In this document: positions 1 through 6,884 of the stretch, piece after piece
Layout: each line of letters begins with the position of its first letter
Numbering within the stretch: the first letter of the stretch is position 1
Origin: Paenarthrobacter nitroguajacolicus JCM 14115
GTDB lineage: Bacteria > Actinomycetota > Actinomycetes > Actinomycetales > Micrococcaceae
DNA length: 7,231 nt
Assembly (NCBI GenBank): GCA_001313365.1
Contig: BBFS01000148.1
Span: 1-7,231 of the forward strand
Direction: 5' to 3'
Notes under the pieces: generated by a model
What the model saw: the letters and a program-made list of their open reading frames with translations, nothing else
Databases searched by the model: none
Told to the model about the DNA's origin: nothing
Position numbers and translations under genes: made by a program

Positions 1-886
1 CGCGAGTTCCCGGGCAAGGAACCCCAGGGGCCCGAGCTTGCTGGCCAGACGGTCTGCGGCTGCCGCGTGGAGATGGGTGCCCCAGCACGCGGCTTGGGCA
101 TCGCTGGTACCGCGCGCACGGAGCCCGGCAATAGCCCCCCCTGCCAAAACATCGCCGCTGCCAGACGTCCCCCCCAGGCCGCCGTAGCCGGTGGTGATTT
201 TCCACAGTACCGAGTCCTCCGTGGGCTCCGGAGCGGCGATGTATCCCTGGCAACTCACCACCGCATCAAACCGCCGGGCGATCTCAGCAACATCAGCCCA
301 AGATCCTCCACGTCCCTGCCCAGGAGAATGCCGGCCTCTGTCGGGTTCGGCGTGAGGACCAGCCTGCCACGCCACGGTCCCAACTCGTCCTCGATCCTCA
401 CCAACCCGCCCAAGGCGTAGGCATCAAGAACGACGGCGGGAGCTCCGCCGTCGTCCGTGGCATCGCGGGACTCCTCCCGCTCCAGCAGCGCTCGCAACAG
501 CGATTCCGCCAATTCGAGATCGTCCAAACCTGGGCCGATCAGCACGGCGTCGGCCCGTTCCAGGTAGGACGAGATCCGGTCCAATCCCTCACCGGTCACG
601 GAGCCGCCGGCGTTCTCGGGCAGGGCGATTGAGCCGCACTCCGGCAGCGCAACTCCCACGTGCACGGCTACGGATTCGGCCACGGCCAAGGTAATTTTTC
701 CCGCGCCGGCACGAAGGGCTGCGGTCCCGGCGAGCAAAGCCGCGCCGGGGGGGTCGCCCGGGCTCCGCCAATGACCAACACGGCACCGCGTGAGTACTTG
801 TCTTCTCCGGGCGCCGGCAGCGGCCAGTCACGCAGAAGCGACGGCGTCACCAGTGTGGGTGTGCTGGAATCACTGTGGGTGGACAC
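1..886 (-). CDS. nnrD: ADP-dependent (S)-NAD(P)H-hydrate dehydratase, 3'-partial, frame-disrupted
   Basis: Repairs hydrated NAD(P)H in the cytoplasm using ADP; ribokinase-like fold, C-terminal half of the YjeF family. Visible in order from the start: KYSRGAVLVIGG (about residue 35-45), then LLAGTAALRAGAGK, VLIGPGL, VVLDAYAL, LTPNPTEAGILLG (about 180), SCQGYIAA and the catalytic-loop motif TSGSGDVLAG (about 240), followed by a C-terminal helix ending GPLGFLARELA at the window edge, so only a few residues are probably missing. Three frames must be joined: the G7 tract at 747-753 (five bases would give the family's GGxxxTPGAALL) and one base missing near 297-299. Two in-frame tracts (135-141, 169-175) each seem to add one Gly. 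The GTG start at 886 is chosen because GGGAG sits 6 nt upstream; an ATG at 892 is possible. It overlaps the phosphatase stop. Family assignment is firm; the substrate role is by homology. Confidence 0.85.
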
Positions 887-1652
887 TGGCATCTCCCGCG
901 TGCTCTGTGACGGTGACACCTTGTTCTGTGAGGTGGTCAGCCACATTGAAGCTCTCCAGCTGCCAGGGTCCCGCGCCCGAAGGCCGCACGTACCGGGTGA
1001 TGGATGCATTCAGACTGACGTGGTCGCTGCAAGGTCAAGAATTTCGTGCTCGGACATGCCCTCCAGGACATAACGGACCAGCAGGATGACGGCGTCGTGG
1101 CAGACCAGCATCACCCGGTGCCTGTTCCCAAGGTGTTGAGCTCATCCAGGATTGAACGAAGGCGGAGCGCGACGTCGGCCCACGATTCACCGCCCGGCGG
1201 CCTGTAGTAGAGCTTGCCCAGCCACAGTCGCCGCTCGGCTTCGTCCGGATATCGGGTCTTCACGCCTAAACGTGTCAGCCGGTCCAAGATACCCAGTTCC
1301 CGGTCGCGGAGGCGTTCATCGGTGAGCACCTTCACGGGCCAGCCGGCGGTCTCAACAGCGATTTCCGCGGTCTGCCGGGCCCGTGCATAGGGGGAGGAGA
1401 CAATCGCATCCGGGCGGAGTTCATCGGCGATCCGGCCAACGCCGTTCCCAGTGCTTTGGCTTGGTCCCGTCCGGTGCCCGATAGGTTCACATCAGCATCC
1501 CTGGCCGGAACATCAATCACTTCGGCTCCAGCCAAACGAGCCTCCGTTGCGGCCACGTTGCCTTCGCTCTCGCCATGCCGGATCAGGAGCAACTCCACAG
1601 CGCCGGCCTCCTGCACTGCGTCCGTCAGTCCGTCCTCATTCACAAAGATCAC
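870..1652 (-). CDS. histidine phosphatase family protein (phosphoglycerate mutase-like), frame-disrupted
   Basis: Member of the histidine phosphatase superfamily, which removes phosphate through a phospho-histidine; the substrate cannot be told from sequence. The N-terminal part has the signature LLIRHGESEGN (nucleophile His near residue 24). Further on come SSPYARARQTA, an acidic RDRELG segment (near 118), and LVCHDAVILL (near 184) with the second catalytic His. The C-terminus ends HPQ before TGA at 870-872. Three single-base losses interrupt the frame, near 1431-1436, 1117-1122 and 1010-1015; restoring them gives 786 nt, exactly 262 codons. The furthest start is GTG at 1652; GTG at 1645 is also plausible because AAAGG lies 9 nt before it. 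The gene is divergent from the NADH dehydrogenase and overlaps nnrD by about 17 bp, suggesting translational coupling. No signal peptide is seen. Confidence 0.85.
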
Positions 1653-1741
1653 CCTTTCGCGTGCGTCGCCGAATGCAGAACACTACCCACTGCGTACCCA
1701 CAGGGCCAGAAGATAAACGCTCGACGGCGATCGCGAACCCC

Positions 1742-1770
1742 TGTTGTCCGGAGGTGGAGTGAAGTAAGTT
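1742..1770 (+). promoter_or_regulatory. candidate promoter for a leaderless ndh transcript
   Basis: TAAGTT at 1765-1770 fits the actinobacterial -10 pattern TAnnnT and ends 6 nt before the ATG at 1777, so transcription would begin at or next to the start codon. TGTTGT at 1742-1747, 17 nt upstream, is a possible -35 element. No Shine-Dalgarno lies at a usable distance: the nearest GGAG is about 20 nt from the ATG. An in-frame TAA at 1765 rules out an upstream start. Leaderless mRNAs are common in actinobacteria. The assignment is inference from spacing. Confidence 0.35.
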
Positions 1771-1776
1771 GCTCGC

Positions 1777-3085
1777 ATGGAGGACTCATACCCAGTCATC
1801 ATTGTCGGTGCCGGATTCGCGGGCGTAGCAGCAGCCAAGGAGCTCGGGCGCAAGGGTGTTCGCGTCTTGCTGATCGACTCGAACAACTACCACCAGTTCC
1901 AGCCGCTTCTTTATCAAGTGGCAACCTCGCAAATCGGAGTGTCGGCCATCGCCCGGCCGCTTCGTTCGGTTTTCCGCCGCTACAAAACAGTCAAGGTTCT
2001 GACGTCGAAGGTGGAATCCGTTAGCGCCGCTGATCGAGTGGTCCGGACGTCTGATGGTCGCGTCATGCGTGCCGATATCCTGGTCATCGCGGTGGGGGGG
2101 CGGTCCCGAACTTCTTCAATACCCCCCCCGGCGCGGAAGAGCACGCCTTTCCGCTGTATTCGGTCACCGATGCCACGAGGCTTGGGACGGGCCTCACCCG
2201 GTTGCTGGACCAAGCTGACAGAAACCCCCCCGACGGGTCGGTGGATGTCGTTGTGGTGGGAGGCGGGCCCACTGGTGTTGAAACGGCTGGAGCAATGGCC
2301 GAAAACGTCAAATACGTTGTGAGCAAGTACTTCTCGCCGGAGCTGGCAGCGCGTTGTCGGGTGCATCTGGTGGATATGGTTCCCAGTGTCCTGAACATGT
2401 TCTCCAAGAAGTCCCAGAGCTATGCCACGGACCACTTGAAGAAGGTGGGAGTCCAACTGCACATGGGTGTGGGCGTGACTGAAGTCCGGCAGGACGGGGG
2501 GTGACCTTGGCGGACGGGAGTTCTGTACCCGGACAAATCGTGGTGTGGGCCGGGGGGGCCTGAAAGCGGGCGACCTCATTGCCGGCTCGGGTCTTGCTCA
2601 GGGGGAGAGGCGGGCGTATCGATGTCCGTACCGACTTGACTGCCCCGGATGCGGAAGGCGTCTACGTCATTGGAGATGCAGCCAACATCACGGATTCAAC
2701 GGGCGCAAAATTGCCGCAACTGGGTTCGGTCGCACAACAGGCCGGAAAATGGGCCGCTAAGAACATCCTCGCGGAGCTCAGTGGTGGCAGCCGGACGCCC
2801 TTCCGCTATGTGGACAAAGGCTATATGGCGATGGTGGGGCGTGGCGCCGCAGTGGCAGAGCTGGGCCGCAAGCGCCTCCAGTTGCAAGGCATCCTTGCCT
2901 TCTTGTCCTGGCTTTTGGTGCACCTCGCACTGTTGTCCGGGGTCCAACAAAAGATCCGGGCCTTGTTCTCCTGGCTCAACGGCTACCTCCTCCACAGCCC
3001 TGCGCAGGTAGTGGTCAGCGGACCGATTGAGAAGGAACCAACGGAACAGGATCCGCCGGGTGCATTGCCTTCAAAGGAGTCTTGA
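1777..3085 (+). CDS. ndh: type II NADH dehydrogenase (NAD(P)/FAD-dependent oxidoreductase), frame-disrupted
   Basis: Single-subunit flavoprotein expected to move electrons from NADH to quinone at the inner face of the membrane without pumping protons. The FAD-binding GAGFAG is at residues 11-16, followed by NNYHQFQPLLYQVATSQI, typical of NDH-2. The NAD-binding VVVVGGGPTGVETAG is near 155-170, the second FAD motif YVIGDAANI near 290, and a hydrophobic/amphipathic C-terminus (ILAFLSWLLVHLALLSG) would anchor it. Frames must be joined at G/C tracts 2094-2100, 2496-2501, 2552-2558 and about 2601-2605, while 2122-2129 and 2225-2231 appear to add single prolines. With 5, 5, 4, 4, 5 and 4 bases in these tracts, taken in order along the sequence, the gene is 1296 nt, exactly 432 codons, the normal NDH-2 length. 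The 3' end overlaps the convergent DUF3040 gene by 15 bp. Family is sure; the quinone role is by homology. Confidence 0.88.
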
Positions 3086-3361
3086 CGAGGACTCGTTTTT
3101 GTAAGTCCTGTGAGCCAAAAGTGCGTGGGCCACAAGGAGTATGCCGGCCAAGGCAAGCGGAAATACGTGCAGGGGGGGATGGACAGCAGGATCAACAGCA
3201 CTCCGACGGCGGCGGCCATGACGTCGCGGATGCGGGGGTTGAACAGGACCGCCTACGGGAACCCCCCCGGATTCCAATTGCCGGGCCAAATCCGGGTCTT
3301 GGATGAAGAGCTCGCGCTCAAGCTGCTGCAGTACTTTGCGCTCCCTTTCTGAAAGTGGCAT
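3071..3361 (-). CDS. DUF3040 domain membrane protein, frame-disrupted
   Basis: Small actinobacterial membrane protein of unknown function. It opens with the diagnostic MPLSERERKVLQQLERELF, followed by DPDLARQLESG. Two hydrophobic segments follow in other frames: DVMAAAVGVLLILLSI and FPLALAGILLVAHALLAH, with a short charged tail ending SSSRLL. This one-helix-plus-two-TM plan is that of the DUF3040 family. The frame is broken at C7 3262-3268 (five expected), by one lost base near 3250, and at G7 3172-3178 (five expected). Corrected length is 288 nt, 96 codons including stop. The ATG at 3361 is supported by a perfect AGGAGG 7 nt upstream. The 3' end runs 15 bp into the ndh gene on the other strand. 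Confidence 0.8.
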   Translation of the reverse strand: MPLSERERKVLQQLERELFIQDPDLARQLESGGVPVGGPVQPPHPRRHGRRRRSAVDPAVHPPLHVFPLALAGILLVAHALLAHRTYKNESSSRLL

Positions 3362-3368
3362 GGGAGTT

Positions 3369-3374
3369 CCTCCT
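3369..3374 (-). promoter_or_regulatory. Shine-Dalgarno of the DUF3040 gene
   Basis: On the minus strand the sequence is AGGAGG, 7 nt before the ATG at 3361. It is a full match to the anti-Shine-Dalgarno core and fixes the start. Confidence 0.85.
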
Positions 3375-3452
3375 AAGCGCTACGGCTCCTTTGTGCGGTT
3401 GGCATATCAGCTGGTTTCGCGGGTAAACCTGATTTCCAGTGACTCGATAAGC

Positions 3453-3464
3453 TAAGCATGCTTA
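3453..3464. promoter_or_regulatory. 12-bp perfect palindrome, candidate operator
   Basis: TAAGCATGCTTA is a perfect inverted repeat in the 209-bp spacer between the divergent DUF3040 and yqeY genes. It is AT-rich against its surroundings. The half-site AAGCATG recurs at 3479-3485. A two-fold symmetric site in a divergent promoter region suggests binding by a dimeric regulator, perhaps of MarR or TetR type, but I cannot name the regulator. The rest of 3362-3570 holds the two ribosome binding sites; I see no convincing -35/-10 pair and no RNA gene there. Confidence 0.4.
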
Positions 3465-3557
3465 CTATTCAGATTTCAAGCATGAATTCTGTGTTCGTGC
3501 GGAGGGAGACCCGCTTGAGCACCCAGGCTGGAAAGATAGCAGGAGGAACCCCCGAAC

Positions 3558-3563
3558 AAGGAG
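3558..3563 (+). promoter_or_regulatory. Shine-Dalgarno of yqeY
   Basis: AAGGAG lies 7 nt before the ATG at 3571. A second, perfect AGGAGG at 3541-3546 is too far (24 nt) to serve this ATG and has no start codon at a usable distance. Confidence 0.8.
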
Positions 3564-3570
3564 CAACATC

Positions 3571-4032
3571 ATGACACTTAAAGAGCGCTTGAAAGCCGAC
3601 GTCGTCGACCACATGAAGGCCGGCAACAAGACCGCCCTTACTACTGTCCGCAACGTGCTGGGCGAGATTACTACCCGCGAGAAGTCCGGGAAGACTCCGG
3701 TGGAGCTGGACGACGCGCAGGTCACATCACTGCTTCAAAAGGAAGCCGCCAAGCGCCGGGACACAGCCCGCATCTACACGGAGGCCGGCGAAAATGACCG
3801 TGCAGCCGCCGAAGTTGCTGAGGCTGAAATCATCGAGGCTTACCTGCCGAAGGCCCTCACCAGGGAAGAAGTAGAGGCGATCGTCGACGACGCCATCCAG
3901 GCACTGAAGGCTGACGGTCAAGAGCTTTCCATGCGTTCCATCGGAGCCGTGATGAAGCCCGTCACCGCCAAGGTTGCAGGACGTTTTGACGGCAAGACTG
4001 TCAGCGAGATCGTGCGCGGACGCTTGGCGTAG
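3571..4032 (+). CDS. yqeY: GatB/YqeY domain-containing protein
   Basis: Complete 153-residue cytoplasmic protein of the YqeY family, related to the C-terminal tRNA-interacting domain of the amidotransferase subunit GatB; its cellular role is not settled. The N-terminus MTLKERLKADVVDHMKAGNK, then RNVLGEIT near residue 30, the AEIIEAYLPKALTREEVEAI block near 85-105, and the C-terminal GAVMKPVTAKVAGRFDGKTV segment follow the family plan and normal length of about 150. It is mostly helical with no membrane segment. This is the only conserved housekeeping gene here that reads without interruption; it contains no G or C tract of four or more. It has its own strong Shine-Dalgarno and sits alone, converging on the DUF72 gene with a 5-bp gap. 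Confidence 0.93.
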   Translation: MTLKERLKADVVDHMKAGNKTALTTVRNVLGEITTREKSGKTPVELDDAQVTSLLQKEAAKRRDTARIYTEAGENDRAAAEVAEAEIIEAYLPKALTREEVEAIVDDAIQALKADGQELSMRSIGAVMKPVTAKVAGRFDGKTVSEIVRGRLA

Positions 4033-4037
4033 CGAGG

Positions 4038-4771
4038 TCAGCCAACCCCCAAGCAGCCACCGCAAAGTGTCAGCATTCCGCACGGCGTTACCACCGCCGT
4101 CGTTGTTGAAGTAGACGTAGACATCCTTGCCGGCGCGTCCCACTCGCGAATCCGGTCCGCCCACCATTGGAGATCGTCATCGGAGTATGAGCCGCCGTAG
4201 AGGTGCTCATGGTCCGGGCCGTGCAGTCGAACGTACACGAATGGTGCGGTGGCCCGGAGGATGCACGGCAGATGGGCGCCACTCATGATGCAGTAGGCAG
4301 CAGCTCGGCGTTCCAGCAGGGCGTAGACGTCCGGGTGGTCCCAGCTGTCATGGCGAAACTCGACGGCGACGCGAATCCACTGCGGCACGGTTGCCAGGAA
4401 GTAGTCGAGTCGGGCGTCGTCGCGTTCAAAATCTGGCGGGAGCTGCGCCAGCAGCACAGCCTCTTGTCGCCGAGTTCGTGCCAGCAGCGGACGATCCGTT
4501 CCACCCAAACTTCTGGACTAAATAGTTTCTTGCCGTGCGTGAGGCCCCCCCGCGGCGCTTTCACTGACATGGCAAAGCCGGGCGGGAGCCGCTCCCTCCA
4601 ACTTGCGAAGGACGTGTCGCGAGGCCATCGGTAGAAGCTGGCATTCAGCTCCACCGTGTTGAACCGGGCTGTGTAGTGGGCCAGACGCTTGGCAACAGGG
4701 AGGCCCGGTGGATACAGCACGTTCTCCCAATGGTCGTAGCTCCAGCCCGAGGTGCCAATGTGGATGCCCAT
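4038..4771 (-). CDS. DUF72 (YecE-family) protein, frame-disrupted
   Basis: Predicted TIM-barrel protein of the widespread DUF72/YecE family; no reaction is established. Conserved stretches in order: IHIGTSGWSYDHWENVLYPP (residue 3 on), RFNTVELNASFYRWP (about 36-50), GFAMSVKAPRGGLTHGKKL (about 65-85), VAVEFRHDSWD, HLPCILRATAPFVYVRLHG, and YVYFNNDGGGNAV near the end. The frame is broken by one lost base near 4460-4464 and one near 4130-4138, and by a G5 tract at 4046-4050 that would need four to reach the TGA at 4038. C7 at 4545-4551 adds one Gly inside the family's K-A-x-R-x-L-T-H motif. Corrected length is 732 nt, 244 codons. The Shine-Dalgarno is weak. It stands downstream of the toxin-like module on the same strand, 162 bp away, and need not share its transcript. 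Confidence 0.87.
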
Positions 4772-4926
4772 GAAGTGGATGGTAGCGGGTTATTCACAGG
4801 AAAGGGTGGCTGGCTTGGGAGGCTCACCGGGTGCTGGCCTGGACTCGAGGGGCCAATCCAAGGTCTTGCGCTGGACAAGACTTCCGACTGGCTGCACATA
4901 ACCGAAGACCCTTGACTGGCCCCCCC

Positions 4927-5170
4927 GTTCGTCCTACGCTCCGAAGAGCTTCTTGCTGATATTGGCGAAAACACCCGGCTCCAGCGAAGGGTTGATCACG
5001 GTCGGTTCGACGGTGAAGTCGGTTCCTCTGTCAGTGACCGGTCGGCGGCGGTTCTTCCAGTCAACCGACTTGAACTCAGGGTTGTAAATCGGCGGAGTCA
5101 CGTCTTCTGCCCGGAAGATATCCCACATCCAAGCCGGAATGTTTTCCACGGTCCGGGGGTACCTGAGCAG
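4927..5170. repeat. direct repeat A, copy 1 (3' part of candidate immunity gene)
   Basis: Matches 6217-6460 at a constant offset of 1290 bp with scattered substitutions, including long identical stretches around TCTTGCTGAT, GTCGGCGGCGGTTCTTCCAG and CGGAAGATATCCCACATCC. It covers the conserved C-terminal coding part of the two paralogs and shows recent duplication or gene conversion. Confidence 0.85.
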
Positions 5171-5593
5171 CTGTTGAGCCCAAGTTTGGGCACCGGCGGG
5201 CCTGCCGCCGGGGGGGTGCCAACGACCGTTGCTCATTCGTTCGAGATGTTCCTCATCGAAGACATCCAAGCGGCCAGCCTTGTTAGGAAAAACGTGGATT
5301 TCTGCTGTTGTCCAAGACCCAACACCGCGAGTATATGACCGATCCCTACATTCATCCAGCCAGTGATCGAGGGCTTGCGCTGAAAAATCGTCCTCGAAGC
5401 TTTGGCCCTTGTAGATGATTTCGTTTCCGCTGACTTTATGGCCATAGCCGAAAGTGCGCGTCCCGTAGTGAACTAGAACATGGACTACTTCATCCATTCC
5501 GAGAGCAAAACCCGCGGGGGCCGAAGGCTCAGAAGAAAGCCGTTGGAGACCGGTAACAACAAAAGGGTCAGAGTTTAGCCTGAGGGAATCCAC
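4934..5593 (-). CDS. unrecognised 219-aa protein, candidate immunity protein (copy 1)
   Basis: I do not recognise this family. The frame is open end to end from GTG 5593, four bases after the stop of the toxin-like fragment. There is no signal peptide or membrane segment, so it is probably cytoplasmic. Noticeable blocks are MDEVVHVLVHYGTRTFGYGH (about 33-52), FEDDFS, WTTAEIHVF (about 94-102), VFDEEHLERM, YPRTVENIPAWMWDIF (about 145-160), TPPIYNPEF and a very conserved basic/acidic tail rich in RRRPVTDRGTDF ending KKLFGA. It is paralogous to 6224-6880: about 69% identical by hand count, about 87% over the last 79 residues. C7 (5210-5216 on the plus strand as G7) gives one extra Pro compared with the paralog, so the true length may be 218. 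Position after a nuclease-like toxin tip suggests an immunity role; an unrelated accessory role is possible. Confidence 0.75.
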   Translation of the reverse strand: MDSLRLNSDPFVVTGLQRLSSEPSAPAGFALGMDEVVHVLVHYGTRTFGYGHKVSGNEIIYKGQSFEDDFSAQALDHWLDECRDRSYTRGVGSWTTAEIHVFPNKAGRLDVFDEEHLERMSNGRWHPPGGRPAGAQTWAQQLLRYPRTVENIPAWMWDIFRAEDVTPPIYNPEFKSVDWKNRRRPVTDRGTDFTVEPTVINPSLEPGVFANISKKLFGA

Positions 5594-5597
5594 GTCT

Positions 5598-6223
5598 TTA
5601 GCCTACTTCGGGCTCAGCGAGGTTGTTGAATCTCGCGATTGTGGATTGCTCGCCACACTGGGTTCGAGCCTCATTTTCCAGGTCAAATCCACCGGCTCGC
5701 GTGCTTCCGAAATGCGTCTGCGATTTATTGCTGACCTCCATCTCGGTGTCGTGGAAGTTGTTTGCCTCGTCGATTTCGTTGGGTGTTCCTGCCTTGCCGT
5801 TCTGCCATTCGTGTGGGGGGAAAATTCCTCCGCGCTCACCGATGAATCCTAGGGCGGATGCCCGAACGCTCCCCCCCTTAAGTGTCGCAAATCTCTTGAT
5901 GATCAATGGTTCGCCGGATACGTCGTAAGAGGTCAAGTGCTTACACTCTCCAATCGTTCTAGTTATTGAACGTCCAACGTCACCTACAACGTCGTCGCCC
6001 AAGTCGACGGTGGACTGCAGACGTTTGCGTCGGTGAGAACTTCTCCAAGGTATCGGCGTCGTGGCCCCCCCGGCGGCGTCCTTCCCTTTGGTGCCGTATT
6101 TGATGCCACCGCGATAGATCTCCTGAAGGCTTGAGGAAAGTCGACGGCGGCTAAGGTTTCGCGGGCGGAGCGACGTCCGACTGGCTGAGCTCAACCAAAC
6201 AGGGGCGGCTGGGCTCGTTTGTC
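5598..6223 (-). pseudogene. orphan toxin C-terminal cassette, frame-disrupted (copy 1)
   Basis: Lies between the two candidate immunity genes and has no convincing start codon with a ribosome site. Pieces in different frames read, in order, RETLAAVDFPQAF, EIYRGGIKYGTKGKDAAG, then GHDADTLEKFSPTQTSAV (joined if G7 at 6065-6071 is five), DLGDDVVGDVGRSITRTIG, ALGFIGERGGIFPPHEWQN, NEIDEANNFHDTEMEV, and, in another frame, REPVDLTWKMRLEPSVASNP. It returns to the first frame for FNNLAEPEVG before TAA at 5598. The last 90 or so residues match the gene entering at 7231 but lack about 20 residues before FNNL. This fits a downstream orphan toxin tip with a piece of pretoxin region, as seen in polymorphic toxin loci. 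Whether it is really broken or only misread cannot be told here. Confidence 0.55.
5737..5858. repeat. direct repeat B, copy 1 (toxin-tip coding)
   Basis: The first 53 bp (5737-5789) are identical to 7069-7121; similarity with a few changes continues to about 5858 and 7190. Offset is 1332 bp. It encodes the GERGG...HEWQN...NNFHDTEMEV block shared by both toxin-like genes. Confidence 0.9.
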
Positions 6224-6460
6224 CTATGCTCCGAAGAGCTTCTTGCTGATTTTGGTGAAGACGCCCGGCTCCAGTGAACGGTAAATCACGGTCGGTTCGA
6301 CTGTGAAGTCGGTTCCTCTGTCAGTTACCGGTCGGCGGCGGTTCTTCCAGTCAACCGACTTGAAGTCAGGGTTATAAATCGGTGGCGTCACGCCCTCAGA
6401 ACGGAAGATATCCCACATCCACGACGGGATGTTGTCCACCGTCCGCGGATATGCCAAGAG
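6217..6460. repeat. direct repeat A, copy 2 (3' part of candidate immunity gene)
   Basis: Partner of 4927-5170, offset 1290 bp. See that entry for the shared stretches. Confidence 0.85.
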
Positions 6461-6880
6461 TTGATCGGACCATGAAGCTGCCCGGGCAGGCTTACCTCCC
6501 GGGTACCATCCACCATCCTTCATTCGCGGTAGGTGTTCTTCATCAAAAACGACCAATCTCCCTGGCCTGTCCCTAAAGACGTGGACCTCGGCCGTTGTCC
6601 ACGTTCCGTAGCCCGGGGAGTAGGAGAGAGCCCTGCACTCACGCAGCCAGTTGTTTAGCGCATCGTGAGAAAAGTCATCGTCAAAACTACGCCCCTTGTG
6701 GATTTGTCTGTCGCCGACAACCTTGTGTCCATACCCGAAGGTTCCTGATCCTTGATTGACCAGAACATGAACCACTTCGTCCACGTCGTGCGCAAATCCC
6801 TCCGGATTGAAAGCCTCCTCAGCGAGCCTCTGAAGACCTTCAATTACGAAAATGTTGGCGTTCAAATCCGCAGCAGTCAC
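6224..6880 (-). CDS. unrecognised 218-aa protein, candidate immunity protein (copy 2)
   Basis: Paralog of the 4934-5593 product, intact from GTG 6880 to TAG 6224, and again four bases after the stop of a toxin-like gene; a weak AGGG lies about 7 nt before the GTG. It shares DEVVHVLV (about 34-41), TFGYGHKV, KGRSFDDDFS, WTTAEVHVF, VFDEEHLPRM, YPRTVDNIPSWMWDIF and the near-invariant tail. Differences from copy 1 lie mainly in the first 80 residues and around 100-140, which is where specificity for a partner could differ. At the site where copy 1 reads HPPGGRP this copy reads YPGGKP, supporting the shorter version as true. No signal peptide or membrane segment. Function is inferred from position only. 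Confidence 0.75.
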   Translation of the reverse strand: MTAADLNANIFVIEGLQRLAEEAFNPEGFAHDVDEVVHVLVNQGSGTFGYGHKVVGDRQIHKGRSFDDDFSHDALNNWLRECRALSYSPGYGTWTTAEVHVFRDRPGRLVVFDEEHLPRMKDGGWYPGGKPARAASWSDQLLAYPRTVDNIPSWMWDIFRSEGVTPPIYNPDFKSVDWKNRRRPVTDRGTDFTVEPTVIYRSLEPGVFTKISKKLFGA

Positions 6881-6884
6881 TGAT

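Noticed and set aside
668..1009. Minus-strand open frame starting at 1009 that would extend nnrD at its N-terminus
   Set aside because: The extension overlaps the last third of the histidine phosphatase in another frame, reads as low-quality protein, and a better start with a Shine-Dalgarno exists at 886.
1980..2579. 199-codon minus-strand open frame opposite ndh
   Set aside because: It lies antisense to clear NDH-2 coding sequence and its translation shows no domain or normal composition.
4022..4054. Inverted repeat GCTTGG...CCAAGC at the yqeY/DUF72 junction as a terminator
   Set aside because: The stem is six pairs with a 21-nt loop and no T tract on either strand.
3727..4167. 146-codon minus-strand frame running from the DUF72 end across yqeY
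   Set aside because: Only its first part is the real DUF72 C-terminus; the rest is antisense to intact yqeY and continues only because the G5 tract at 4046-4050 skips the natural TGA at 4038.
4863..4881. Hairpin GTCTTG...CAAGAC downstream of the 4934-5593 gene
   Set aside because: A six-pair stem with a 7-nt loop and no T tract; it may be chance.
4676..4915. 79-codon plus-strand frame covering the DUF72 start and the 4772-4933 spacer
   Set aside because: Half is antisense to DUF72, with no ribosome binding site and no recognisable domain. I see no gene in the 162-bp spacer.
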